35,561 nt of DNA. Source: Thalassovita sp. GTDB taxonomy: Bacteria; Bacteroidota; Bacteroidia; Cytophagales; Flammeovirgaceae. The notes under the pieces are model-generated. The model was not told the origin of the DNA and made no database searches. It saw only the letters and a program-made list of their open reading frames with translations. The translations under genes and the position numbers were made by a program. Below are positions 1 through 7,829 of the stretch, piece by piece (positions within the stretch are counted from its first letter, which is position 1; each line of letters begins with the position of its first letter). The stretch is from positions 1 through 35,561 of the forward strand of contig PBYL01000238.1 of assembly GCA_002729595.1 (NCBI GenBank), in the 5' to 3' direction.

Positions 1-585
1 AAAGAAATGCAAAAGCAGTTTGATGGTCTCATCTACATGATTGAGCGTGAGAAAAAATCAGGTTTAGGTACTGCTTACATTACCGGGTTTAAATATGCTT
101 TGGCAAATGGATATGATTATATCTTTGAGATGGATGCAGATTTTTCGCACAATCCGAGAGATTTAGTGAGATTATTTGAAGCTTGTAAAAATCAAGGTTT
201 TGATGTGGCTGTTGGCTCAAGATATATTACTGGTGTAAATGTGGTAAACTGGCCTATGAGTCGGGTAATGATGTCTTATTTCGCCAGTAAATATGTGAAA
301 TTTATTACTGGAATGCCGATTTCAGATGCTACTGCTGGTTTTAAATGCTACTCTAGAAAAGTATTAGAAAAGATTGATCTCGACCGAATTAGGTTTGTGG
401 GTTATGCTTTCCAAATAGAAATGAAGTTTAAAGCATGGAAATATAACTTTCAAATTAAGGAAGTTCCTATCATATTTACAGACAGAACAAAGGGTACATC
501 TAAAATGTCAACAAAAATTTTTGCCGAAGCCTTTTTCGGTGTTGTGCGCCTTAAAATCATGAGTTTCTTTCAAGATTTTGTTTAG
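1..585 (+). CDS. Polyprenol-phosphate mannosyltransferase (GT2), 5' end missing
   Basis: The reading frame is open from base 1, so the start lies upstream and the ATG at 7 is internal. 194 residues are visible of a family usually near 240-250. The metal-binding motif of GT2 enzymes is present (EMDADFSHNP), followed by VAVGSRY, the GFKCYSRK segment and RFVGYAFQIEMKF, all typical of DPM1-like enzymes that move mannose (or another hexose) from a nucleotide sugar onto a polyprenyl phosphate at the cytoplasmic membrane face. No C-terminal membrane segments are present, so this is the single-domain soluble type. The lipid-linked sugar would feed envelope glycan or protein O-glycosylation; the exact sugar cannot be told. 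No same-strand partner is close: the next gene starts 274 bases on. Confidence 0.9.
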   Translation, partial: KEMQKQFDGLIYMIEREKKSGLGTAYITGFKYALANGYDYIFEMDADFSHNPRDLVRLFEACKNQGFDVAVGSRYITGVNVVNWPMSRVMMSYFASKYVKFITGMPISDATAGFKCYSRKVLEKIDLDRIRFVGYAFQIEMKFKAWKYNFQIKEVPIIFTDRTKGTSKMSTKIFAEAFFGVVRLKIMSFFQDFV

Positions 586-610
586 ATAAGTTTAGTTAAT
601 ACAAGAATAA

Positions 611-630
611 TACAAATAACATTATTTGTA
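611..630. repeat. Perfect 9-bp inverted repeat
   Basis: TACAAATAA and TTATTTGTA are separated by two bases (CA). It begins 26 bases after the mannosyltransferase stop codon and is not followed by a T-run, so it is not a classic intrinsic terminator. It could be a weak terminator or a protein-binding site. Confidence 0.45.
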
Positions 631-764
631 CTTGATCTATATTTCTCTTAATTTAATGAAAGGATTTGATAGTTGATTCTCCTCAAGAAAGAGAAATTAA
701 ATTGATATTCAGTGGTTTGTGTGACATTCAGGTAAGAAAATATTCTACTTTATCAGTGGATGTG

Positions 765-820
765 AATTAAGATCAATACCACGATGTATCAGTAATCAGC
801 TTTCATCAATTAAGATCAAT
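765..820. repeat. 13-bp direct repeat pair upstream of the SulP gene
   Basis: AATTAAGATCAAT occurs exactly at 765-777 and again at 808-820. The copies are 43 bases apart start to start, close to four helical turns, and the second ends 39 bases before the SulP ATG. That spacing would suit two binding sites for one regulator on the same DNA face. This is inference: in AT-rich DNA such repeats can also arise by chance. Confidence 0.4.
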
Positions 821-859
821 TTAATATGTAAATGAAACTTACTCTAGATAAAATTGCAT

Positions 860-2455
860 ATGACAGATAATAATTCACCTTTTGGGAATGATATTTTCCG
901 AAATCTGAAATCTGATCTGCCAGCGGGACTGGTAGTATTTCTTGTTGCGTTACCTCTATGTCTTGGTATTGCATTAGCATCAGGTGCTCCCTTATTTTCG
1001 GGATTGATATCTGGAATTATCGGAGGTATTGTAGTCGGGATGATTAGTAGGTCACCTTTAGGAGTTAGTGGACCTGCAGCTGGTTTGGCCGTTATCGTTT
1101 TTGATGCGATTGGATATCTTGGTTTTCAACCTTTTCTTTTAGCAGTAGTCTTTGCTGGATTAATTCAAGTTATTTTAGGCTTTTTAAGAGCAGGAATTAT
1201 TGGCTATTATTTCCCTTCATCTGTAATCAAAGGTATGTTAGCAGGTATTGGCTTTATTCTGATACTCAAGCAAATACCACATGCATTTGGCTACGATAGA
1301 GATCCAGAAGGTGATTGGGGATTTTTACAAGCGGATGGACATAATACACTTTCAGAAATTTACTACTCGGTAATTTATAATAGTCCAGGAGCAGTTATTA
1401 TTTCGGTAGTATCAATTGCTATATTAATTTTTTGGGAATCTTCTTATATGAAGAAGAGCATCAAAAATATTTTCCCAGGGCCTCTTGTTGTAGTTTTTTT
1501 AGGAATTACAATTAACCAAGCTTATAATTATTTCTTCCCAAGTTTAGCTTTAGATAATGAAATTATAGATGATATCAATAATTTTCATTTAGTTGATATA
1601 CCAGTAGCAAACTCTTTCACAGAGTTTATTGGGTTGTTTTCATTGCCTGATTTCACACAAATAACTAATCCAGATGTTTATGTAACAGCCCTTACAATTG
1701 CTTTAATTGCTTCTATTGAAACCTTGCTTTGTGTTGAAGCGACTGATAAACTCGACCCATATAAAAGAGTAACCCCAACAAACCTTGAGTTAAAGGCACA
1801 AGGCATTGGTAATATGGTTTCTGGATTAATTGGAGGTTTGCCAATTACTCAGGTTATCGTAAGAAGTTCAGCAAACATCAATACAGGAGGTAAAACAAAA
1901 ATGTCTACTATTATTCATGGTTTTTTGCTAATAGTTTGTGTTGTTTCGATTCCAAAAATTTTAAATCTGATTCCTCTTTCTTCGTTAGCAGCCATTTTAC
2001 TTATGGTAGGTTATAAGTTAGCTAGAGTTTCTCTATTTAAGAGTATGTATAAATTAGGAAGCATGCAATTTATTCCTTTTGTAGTTACCATTTTGGGAAT
2101 TGTATTTACCGATCTTTTAAAAGGAATTTCAATTGGTATGGCTGTAGCTATTTTTTATATTTTGAGAAATAACTTCAAAACTCCATATTTTTATCATAAA
2201 GAAGAAAATAAAGCAGGAAGTGATGTGATCAAGATAGTACTTTCTGAAGCTGTTTCTTTTTTAAATAAAGGAAGTATAATGAAGCTTCTAGAAGAATTAC
2301 CAAAAGATTCTAAAGTGATAATTGACGGTAGTAGATCTACTCACATCGATCATGATGTAATTGAAATTATAGAAAATTATTTAGCCCACGCATCATTGAA
2401 TAATATATCTGTAGAAATAATTGGTATACCGCAAATAGAGCGTGAATTAGCTTAA
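860..2455 (+). CDS. SulP family inorganic anion transporter with short STAS domain
   Basis: A 531-residue SLC26/SulP membrane protein. The N-terminal signature of the family is present (LPAGLVVFLVALPLCLGIAL), followed by about ten hydrophobic segments and the conserved region around residues 325-350 (GGLPITQVIVRSSANINTGG). A short C-terminal cytoplasmic STAS domain fills about residues 440-531. SulP proteins move sulfate, bicarbonate or other anions, often with H+ or Na+. Bicarbonate carriers in this family often sit beside a carbonic anhydrase gene; none is visible here, so the substrate is open. The ATG at 860 is preferred over the in-frame TTG at 854. The next gene downstream is a broken peroxiredoxin on the opposite strand, separated by a terminator. 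Confidence 0.9.
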   Translation: MTDNNSPFGNDIFRNLKSDLPAGLVVFLVALPLCLGIALASGAPLFSGLISGIIGGIVVGMISRSPLGVSGPAAGLAVIVFDAIGYLGFQPFLLAVVFAGLIQVILGFLRAGIIGYYFPSSVIKGMLAGIGFILILKQIPHAFGYDRDPEGDWGFLQADGHNTLSEIYYSVIYNSPGAVIISVVSIAILIFWESSYMKKSIKNIFPGPLVVVFLGITINQAYNYFFPSLALDNEIIDDINNFHLVDIPVANSFTEFIGLFSLPDFTQITNPDVYVTALTIALIASIETLLCVEATDKLDPYKRVTPTNLELKAQGIGNMVSGLIGGLPITQVIVRSSANINTGGKTKMSTIIHGFLLIVCVVSIPKILNLIPLSSLAAILLMVGYKLARVSLFKSMYKLGSMQFIPFVVTILGIVFTDLLKGISIGMAVAIFYILRNNFKTPYFYHKEENKAGSDVIKIVLSEAVSFLNKGSIMKLLEELPKDSKVIIDGSRSTHIDHDVIEIIENYLAHASLNNISVEIIGIPQIERELA

Positions 2456-2471
2456 AAAATCTTCACTTTTT

Positions 2472-2510
2472 AAAAGTCTTTTTGATTAAACTTTCAAAAG
2501 GACTTTTTTT
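2472..2510 (+). terminator. Intrinsic terminator of the SulP gene
   Basis: A 14-bp stem (AAAAGTCTTTTTGA with TCAAAAGGACTTTT, one G-U pair) has an 8-base loop and runs into a T-tract. It starts 16 bases after the SulP stop codon. Confidence 0.8.
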
Positions 2511-2511
2511 A

Positions 2512-3064
2512 TTACTTCCATTTAATGTTGCAGCCAATACTTGGAAGTTGTTGAAATGAAACTTCTTTGCATGTTAAAATCTCATCTAAAGCATTTCTTT
2601 AATTTTACCTGTTACCGATATGTCTTTTTTTGGTCTAGCATCATCAAACTGTCCTCTATACTGACATTTTAATTCTTGGTCAAATATAAAGAAATCAGGG
2701 GTACAGGCTGTGTCATATACTTTCGCAACAGATTGGAATTCATCATATAAATAAGGGAATTTCATATTTACTTTTTGTGCAAATTCTTTCATTTTATCTG
2801 GTGCATCCTGAGGATAATTTTCTACATCATTTGAACTGATTGCGATAAAACTCACTTCTTTTTTTGAGTATTCTTCAGAAACATTTACTATTTCATCTAT
2901 TTAGATGTATAACATAAGGGCAATGATTACATATGAACATAATAACAGTGGCTTTTGCCGATGTAAGTTCAGACAGTGTAATGAAATTCCGAAGTTGTAT
3001 TAATTAATTTAAAGTCTGGGGCTAATGCCCCTATTGGAATCATATTAGATGCAGTTGTTGCCAT
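2512..3064 (-). pseudogene. Frameshifted thioredoxin-like peroxiredoxin (AhpC/TSA-like) gene
   Basis: Joining four consecutive segments on the minus strand gives a full-length protein of about 182 residues. Segment 1 (3064-2975) begins MATTASNMIPIGALAPDF. Segment 2 (2973-2899) has the redox motif in FICNHCPYVIHLN. Segment 3 (2897-2595) runs from DEIVNVSEEYS through SFIAISSNDVENYPQDAP and TPDFFIFD to SVTGKIKE. Segment 4 (2592-2512) ends LPSIGCNIKWK and a stop. The order and both ends match the small thioredoxin-family proteins annotated as AhpC/TSA-like or redoxin, which keep a CxxC and a conserved GCNIKWK tail. The frame changes near 2974, 2898 and 2593, each leaving one or two unpaired bases. 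Within each segment there is no stop and conservation is high, so inactivation looks recent, unless the assembly is wrong here. The third segment alone is open for 89 codons (2586-2855) but lacks the active-site cysteines, so it should not be taken as an intact gene. Confidence 0.85.
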
Positions 3065-3488
3065 TGTAATCAATCATTTACGATAGTTTGTTTAATGCAA
3101 ATGCAAAATTTAAGATTTTACTGATTTTTTATAGTTACAAATACTGATTGAAGAAAATAAACAATGTGCATTATATATCTTTTTAAAGATAATTGCATGT
3201 TAGAGATTAAGGCTTTATTAATAATAAATTCGAAAATATAATCTGTGGAAAACACGTTGAAGGATCAAAGATTTAGTATAACTAAATTACTTAGCTTTGG
3301 TAAAGTTAAATCTAATTTTATAAGCAGGTTATGTGTGAAAGATGAAAATATTATTGCAATAGATTATCAGATATAGGTATTTGATAGTTAAAAGGCATTA
3401 TATTTGTGATATTTATAAAAACTTTTTTCTATGATCTAAAGCTACTTTAAACTTAGTTTTTTGAATTTGTAACAACTTAAACGAGATC
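3065..3488. other. Intergenic region, no gene seen
   Basis: 424 very AT-rich bases lie between the divergent peroxiredoxin pseudogene and gldN. Frames on both strands close quickly and no RNA gene was recognised. It should hold the gldN promoter (candidate at 3380-3406) and the relic promoter of the pseudogene. Confidence 0.6.
3380..3406 (+). promoter_or_regulatory. Candidate Bacteroidota-type promoter for gldN
   Basis: TATATTTG at 3399-3406 matches the -7 box TAnnTTTG, and TTTG at 3380-3383 could be the -33 box. The 15-base spacer is shorter than the usual 19 or so, so this is a weak call. It lies about 80 bases upstream of the gldN start. Confidence 0.3.
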
Positions 3489-4325
3489 ATGTATAAAATT
3501 TCATTTGTTTTTTTATTGGCTTCTTTCTTTCAATTAACTGGAGGTTATGCTCAAATTGCTAAGAATGATGCTGCTAACAAAGAGCTTTATAATCCTCAAT
3601 CAACAAATCCAGTTCGCAAAGACGATATCATGTTCAAGAAAAGTCTTTGGTTTAGAATGGATTTAAGAACTAAAGTGAATGCACCTTTATTCGCGAATAA
3701 TAATGAAATTTCTAGGCTTCTTGTTGATGCTGTAAAAAAAGATATAATTAAACCATATAAAAATGACTCGCTTAGTACTGCAATGACTAAGGAAGAATTT
3801 TTATCTAGGTTGAGAATCCCAATGGCAGATAATGTAGATGATGATATCGAATGGGAAAACGAAAACCCTTGGGGAGATTCGTCAGATGAAGCTGTTGAAT
3901 TAGGACCTGATGAGTATTTACCAAGACAATTATATGTTTTGGAAATGAAAGAAGATATGATCTTCGATAAGAGAGAGTCTAGAATGAAACACGATATTTT
4001 AGCTCTAACAATCGTTATCCCAGCAGATCAAACACCAACTGGAATTGATAAAGTTCTAGCTTCGTTTTCATATAAAGAATTAGTTAACTCTTTATTTAAA
4101 AATAATCCGAATGCAATCTGGTTCAATCCTCAAAATGCGGGTGCTCACATGAATTTAGCTGATGCATTTACCTTAAGATTACCTGATGGTATGTTAGTGA
4201 AATATGAAAATCCGAGAGATAATAGAATTGTTGATTTATATGGTGATAGCAAAAGATCTCTAATAGAAGCCCAAAATGCAGTAATGCAATTGATGGAATA
4301 TGAAGCACTTCTTTGGGAGTATTAA
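3489..4325 (+). CDS. gldN: GldN-family gliding motility / type IX secretion protein
   Basis: A 278-residue protein with an N-terminal signal peptide (hydrophobic residues 4-20, probable cleavage after YA at 20-21). The body matches GldN/PorN: DDIMFKKSLWFRMDLR near residue 45, then the LYVLEMKEDMIFDKRESRM segment near 148-166, ILALTIVIPADQ, and an aromatic C-terminus (EALLWEY). GldN is a periplasmic partner of the lipoprotein GldK in the ring of the type IX secretion system, which supports gliding and export of proteins with a C-terminal sorting domain. Such a cargo protein is encoded at the far end of this window. gldN normally follows gldK, gldL and gldM; here it stands alone with a pseudogene behind it, so it may be a second copy or a separated one. 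It is followed by a strong terminator. Confidence 0.85.
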   Translation: MYKISFVFLLASFFQLTGGYAQIAKNDAANKELYNPQSTNPVRKDDIMFKKSLWFRMDLRTKVNAPLFANNNEISRLLVDAVKKDIIKPYKNDSLSTAMTKEEFLSRLRIPMADNVDDDIEWENENPWGDSSDEAVELGPDEYLPRQLYVLEMKEDMIFDKRESRMKHDILALTIVIPADQTPTGIDKVLASFSYKELVNSLFKNNPNAIWFNPQNAGAHMNLADAFTLRLPDGMLVKYENPRDNRIVDLYGDSKRSLIEAQNAVMQLMEYEALLWEY

Positions 4326-4343
4326 AATATCATAAAATTTAAA

Positions 4344-4379
4344 GAAAAAAATCCCACTTTATAAAGTGGGATTTTTTTT
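4344..4379. terminator. Bidirectional terminator between gldN and the carboxyltransferase gene
   Basis: A perfect 10-bp stem (ATCCCACTTT with AAAGTGGGAT) has a 2-base loop and is flanked by an A-run on the left and a T-run on the right, so it can work on both strands. Its right edge overlaps the stop codon of the minus-strand gene. Confidence 0.9.
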
Positions 4380-6012
4380 ATGTCTGAATATTTCCAACAT
4401 TAAATGTTTGATCGTAATTACCAAAATTTGCCATTTCTATTCCTGTAGAAATGACCTTTCTTGTTTCAGTAGGATTTATTATCCCATCAACCCATAACCT
4501 TGAGGCTGCATAGTAAGGAGAAAGTTGTTCATTGTATTTTTCTTGAATCTCTTCTAATAAACTATTTTCTTCCTCTTTACTCAGTTGCTGACCTTTTGCT
4601 TTTAATGAAGCAACTTTAATCTGAAGTAATGTTTTAGCTGCGGAAGAACCACTCATTACAGCCATTTGTGCAGTTGGCCAAGCATAAATTAATCTTGGAT
4701 CATATGCCTTTCCACACATGGCATAATTTCCAGCTCCATATGAATTACCTAGTAGAATAGTAAACTTAGGGACGACAGAATTCGACATGGCATTTACCAT
4801 TTTTGCACCGTCTTTTATTATTCCACCATGTTCTGCTCTGCTACCTACCATAAACCCAGAAACATCTTGTAGAAATACAAGTGGAATTTTTTTCTGATTA
4901 CAATTCATAATGAAGCGGGCCGCTTTATCTGCAGAATCTGAGTAGATAACACCACCCATTTGCATTTCACCTTTTTTAGATTTTACAATCTTTCTTTGGT
5001 TAGCAATTATCCCAATAGCCCAACCATCAATTCTTGCATAGCCACAGACTAACGATTGTCCATACAACTCTTTGTAAGCATCAAATGAATACTTATCCAC
5101 CAAGCAATTTATTATTTCAAGCATATCGTAAGGCTTGGCTCTGTCTAATGGAAACTTTTTGAAAATATCTTCAGGAGGGTTTATTGGTTCAATGGCATCT
5201 ATTCTATTGAAACCAGCTTTTGGCGCTTTACCTACTTTGCTTACTAAACTCCTTATTTTATCTAAACAACTTTTATCATCTGCACATTTGTAATCTGTAA
5301 CACCAGAAATTTCTGAGTGTGTTGCAGCTCCGCCAAGGGTCTCATTATCAATGTCTTCTCCAATAGCAGATTTTACCAAATAAGAACCTGCAAGAAAAAC
5401 TGAACCAGTACCTTCAACAATTAAAGCTTCGTCTGACATAATAGGTAAATAGGCGCCACCCGCAACACAACTACCCATAATTGCTGCAATTTGTAAGATT
5501 CCTTTAGATGACATTATCGCATTATTTCTGAAAATGCGACCAAAGTGTTCTTTATCAGGAAATATCTCATCTTGCATTGGAAGAAAAACACCTGCACTAT
5601 CTACCAAATAGATAATCGGTATGTTATTTTCCATAGAAATTTCTTGAGCTCTTAAATTTTTTTTAGCAGTTATTGGAAACCAAGCACCTGCTTTTACTGT
5701 AGCATCATTTGCTACAATCATTACCATTCTTCCTTCAACTTTGGTTAAGCCAGCAACTACACCACCAGATGGACAGCTTCCATATTCTTTATACATTCCT
5801 TCTCCTGCGAAAGCTCCAATTTCAAGAAAATCGGCTTCATCATCTTTAAGATAATCGATCCTTTCTCTGGCTGTCATCTTACCCTTACTGTGTTGTGCTG
5901 CTATCTTTTTTTCACCACCACCAAGTTTTACCTGATTATGCTTATGAGTTAATTTATAGCATAGTTGTTTAAATTGGTCAATGTTTTTATTGATTTCAAT
6001 GTCTTCTTTCAT
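4378..6012 (-). CDS. mccB: Biotin-dependent acyl-CoA carboxylase, carboxyltransferase (beta) subunit, methylcrotonoyl-CoA type
   Basis: At 544 residues it has the length usual for the family. The N-terminal GGGEKKIAAQHSKGKMTARERI and PSGGVVAGLTKVEGRMVMIVANDATVKAG segments mark an acyl-CoA carboxyltransferase. The stretch around residues 130-180 (YLVDSAGVFLPMQDEIFPD, HFGRIFRNNAIMSSKGI, IMGSCVAGGAYLPIMSDE) and the C-terminal SRLWVDGIINPTETRKV are those of 3-methylcrotonoyl-CoA carboxylase beta rather than propionyl- or acetyl-CoA enzymes. The usual reaction is transfer of CO2 from carboxybiotin to 3-methylcrotonyl-CoA in leucine breakdown. The biotin carboxylase/biotin carrier subunit and other leucine-pathway genes are not next to it, so the partner must lie elsewhere. 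It is divergent from the STAS-like gene at 6115, with 102 bases between. A geranyl-CoA or other acyl-CoA substrate cannot be excluded. Confidence 0.85.
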   Translation of the reverse strand: MKEDIEINKNIDQFKQLCYKLTHKHNQVKLGGGEKKIAAQHSKGKMTARERIDYLKDDEADFLEIGAFAGEGMYKEYGSCPSGGVVAGLTKVEGRMVMIVANDATVKAGAWFPITAKKNLRAQEISMENNIPIIYLVDSAGVFLPMQDEIFPDKEHFGRIFRNNAIMSSKGILQIAAIMGSCVAGGAYLPIMSDEALIVEGTGSVFLAGSYLVKSAIGEDIDNETLGGAATHSEISGVTDYKCADDKSCLDKIRSLVSKVGKAPKAGFNRIDAIEPINPPEDIFKKFPLDRAKPYDMLEIINCLVDKYSFDAYKELYGQSLVCGYARIDGWAIGIIANQRKIVKSKKGEMQMGGVIYSDSADKAARFIMNCNQKKIPLVFLQDVSGFMVGSRAEHGGIIKDGAKMVNAMSNSVVPKFTILLGNSYGAGNYAMCGKAYDPRLIYAWPTAQMAVMSGSSAAKTLLQIKVASLKAKGQQLSKEEENSLLEEIQEKYNEQLSPYYAASRLWVDGIINPTETRKVISTGIEMANFGNYDQTFNVGNIQT

Positions 6013-6114
6013 GTGTTGTTTTTTAATTCTCTTTTTAAGATAATCATTAAAAAATAAATCTCAATATTGAATTATTTCGTAACTTATTAAGTGTAATGAG
6101 TAGTCTAAAAAAAC

Positions 6115-6555
6115 ATGGAAACGATACTAGAAGAACCTAATATAAAAATTCAAAAATCAGAGTTATATAATTTCTTGTCAATCTGTCTTGAAGGCGATAT
6201 AGATTTTTCTGCATTCAAGTTTGCGTATGAACATATGCTTGATTTTGCAGTAAGAGAGAATGTTCATAGATTGATTTTAGATCATACCAAATTAGGAAAA
6301 AGCAGCTTGAGAACTAAAAGCTGGTTTGCAGCAGTTATGATACCTAAGATTTTTGCTAAGTTAGGTTTTAGGTTACAAGTGGCTATTATGGTCCCTCCTA
6401 CAAAGTACATAGATTCTAAAACTAAAATCTTAATAAGCCAATTCAAGAATATCAGTAAAAATGTAAAAATTGCTCCTTTTGAACATTTAGAAGAAGCATA
6501 TGATTGGTTTAGTAATATTAAAATTGCTGAGAAGACTGAGTCTTCAGAGCAGTAA
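6115..6555 (+). CDS. STAS/SpoIIAA-like small cytoplasmic protein
   Basis: A 146-residue soluble protein with no signal peptide or membrane segment. It alternates predicted strands and helices like the SpoIIAA/STAS fold: a strand pair (LYNFLSICLEGDIDF), a helix (FKFAYEHMLDFAVREN), the central strand LILDHTKLG, and a later helix and strand ending EEAYDWFSNI. Small STAS-like proteins with a terminal helix carrying a W are common in Bacteroidota and mostly uncharacterised. A second protein of the same general layout is encoded at 11157-11573. Its 3' end overlaps the convergent glycerate kinase gene by 38 bases (6518-6555), and both frames are needed for full-length products. The function is unknown; partner switching or lipid binding are only guesses from the fold. 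Confidence 0.65.
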   Translation: METILEEPNIKIQKSELYNFLSICLEGDIDFSAFKFAYEHMLDFAVRENVHRLILDHTKLGKSSLRTKSWFAAVMIPKIFAKLGFRLQVAIMVPPTKYIDSKTKILISQFKNISKNVKIAPFEHLEEAYDWFSNIKIAEKTESSEQ

Positions 6556-7669
6556 TTAATTTACCAATCTGAAATGAAAGATTCTCAAGTAGTCTTTCAC
6601 CTTCGCCCATTGCTTTTTCTAATTTCATTGGGCTGTCTGGTAAGGCAAAGAGAGCATCAAATGCTTCGAACTTGTATAAATCTTTTTCGGGAATACTTCC
6701 ACCTATGGCAATTACAATGTTGTTTGCGGCTTTAGCTTTAAGTGCAAGACCATAAGGTCCTTTTCCTTCTAATGTTTGGAAATCAAGTTTACCTTCTGCG
6801 GTAATTACAACATCACTTGTTTCAAGTTGCTCAATTACTCCAAGTTGATTTAATACTAAATCAGTTCCATTGATGAGTTTTGCATCTAAATAAGCAAAAA
6901 GCCCAGCCGAAATACCACCAGCTGCGCCGCCATGAGTTAAATTACTAATTTTTATGCCTGTTTGTTCTTCTGTCAGTTTAGCAAAATAGCTAAGGTTTTT
7001 TTCAAGCTCAATTACATCTGTTGCACTAGCACCTTTTTGTGGACCAAAAACATTTGCTGCACCTTGTTCGCCTAAAAAAGGATTTTCTACATCACAGGCA
7101 ATTTGGATTTCACAAGTGTCTAAACCTGAAATAGTAGTGGATTTATCAATCTTGACTACTTCTTTAATAGTACCACCAGCAGGAATAAAAGAATTATTAT
7201 CTTTATCTAAAAATTGAAATCCTAAAGCGGCTAGAATTCCTGTGCCAGCATCGGTTGTAGCACTTCCTCCAATTCCCAAAATAATTTTTGTGCATCCATT
7301 TTCAATAGCATGTTTCATTAATTGCCCAGTTCCGTATGATGTAGCATTTAATGCATCCAGCTTTTTATTCTCAATTAATGCCAAGCCAGACGCTTTTGCC
7401 ATTTCAATAATGGCTGTCTTGCCATCTTGTGTAACTCCATAAGTAGCTTCAATTTCTTCTTTTAATGGATTTAACACCTTTGTTTTAACCATTTTGCCAT
7501 TAAGAGCATGCACCATAATATCGGCGAAATGGTCGCCTCCATCTGCTATAGGTGCTTTTACAATTTCAAATTCTTGGTTGGCTTTTGATAGTCCTTTTTC
7601 TATAGCATTGGCTGCAACTAAAGCATTCATACTTCCTTTAAAAGAGTTTGGTGCTACTATAATTTTCAT
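6518..7669 (-). CDS. glxK: Glycerate kinase (GlxK/GarK type)
   Basis: 383 residues, standard for bacterial glycerate 2-kinase. The N-terminus MKIIVAPNSFKGSMNA is diagnostic; IADGGDHFADI, IIEMAKASGLALI, ILGIGGSATTDAGTGILAALG and LTHGGAAGGISAGLFAYL follow in the expected order. The enzyme phosphorylates D-glycerate with ATP, usually to 2-phosphoglycerate, feeding glycerate from glyoxylate, serine or sugar-acid breakdown into glycolysis. None of those pathway genes is next to it. It is transcribed away from the ABC-F gene and ends inside the 3' end of the STAS-like gene at 6115. No terminator is visible between the two converging genes. Confidence 0.95.
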   Translation of the reverse strand: MKIIVAPNSFKGSMNALVAANAIEKGLSKANQEFEIVKAPIADGGDHFADIMVHALNGKMVKTKVLNPLKEEIEATYGVTQDGKTAIIEMAKASGLALIENKKLDALNATSYGTGQLMKHAIENGCTKIILGIGGSATTDAGTGILAALGFQFLDKDNNSFIPAGGTIKEVVKIDKSTTISGLDTCEIQIACDVENPFLGEQGAANVFGPQKGASATDVIELEKNLSYFAKLTEEQTGIKISNLTHGGAAGGISAGLFAYLDAKLINGTDLVLNQLGVIEQLETSDVVITAEGKLDFQTLEGKGPYGLALKAKAANNIVIAIGGSIPEKDLYKFEAFDALFALPDSPMKLEKAMGEGERLLENLSFQIGKLITALKTQSSQQF

Positions 7670-7829
7670 ATTAAATCGCTGATTAAATTTTTTGGATGAG
7701 CTTTATTATAAAAGTAATGAGACATACTATTTGTTAATTATCTGAATAAATAAAGAAAAAAAGAAGCGAATCGCAGGGAAATACTATTTGAAATTTTACT
7801 TAGATAAAAAGCCGTTGTAATTTTGAAGT

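Larger units (their letters stand above)
586..859. other. Intergenic region with repeats, no gene seen
   Basis: No open frame of plausible coding character is seen on either strand. The stretch holds a perfect inverted repeat shortly after the mannosyltransferase stop and a 13-base direct repeat before the SulP gene (both listed separately). It presumably contains the SulP promoter, but no good TAnnTTTG box was recognised. Confidence 0.5.

Noticed and set aside
2586-2855. An 89-codon minus-strand frame taken as an intact gene
   Set aside because: It is only the middle third of the frameshifted peroxiredoxin gene and lacks the N-terminal cysteines and the C-terminal tail.
7818-7825. TAATTTTG as promoter of the ABC-F gene
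   Set aside because: It ends four bases before the start codon, so transcription would begin at or after the ATG; the N-terminus from 7830 is conserved, so the real promoter is probably further upstream.
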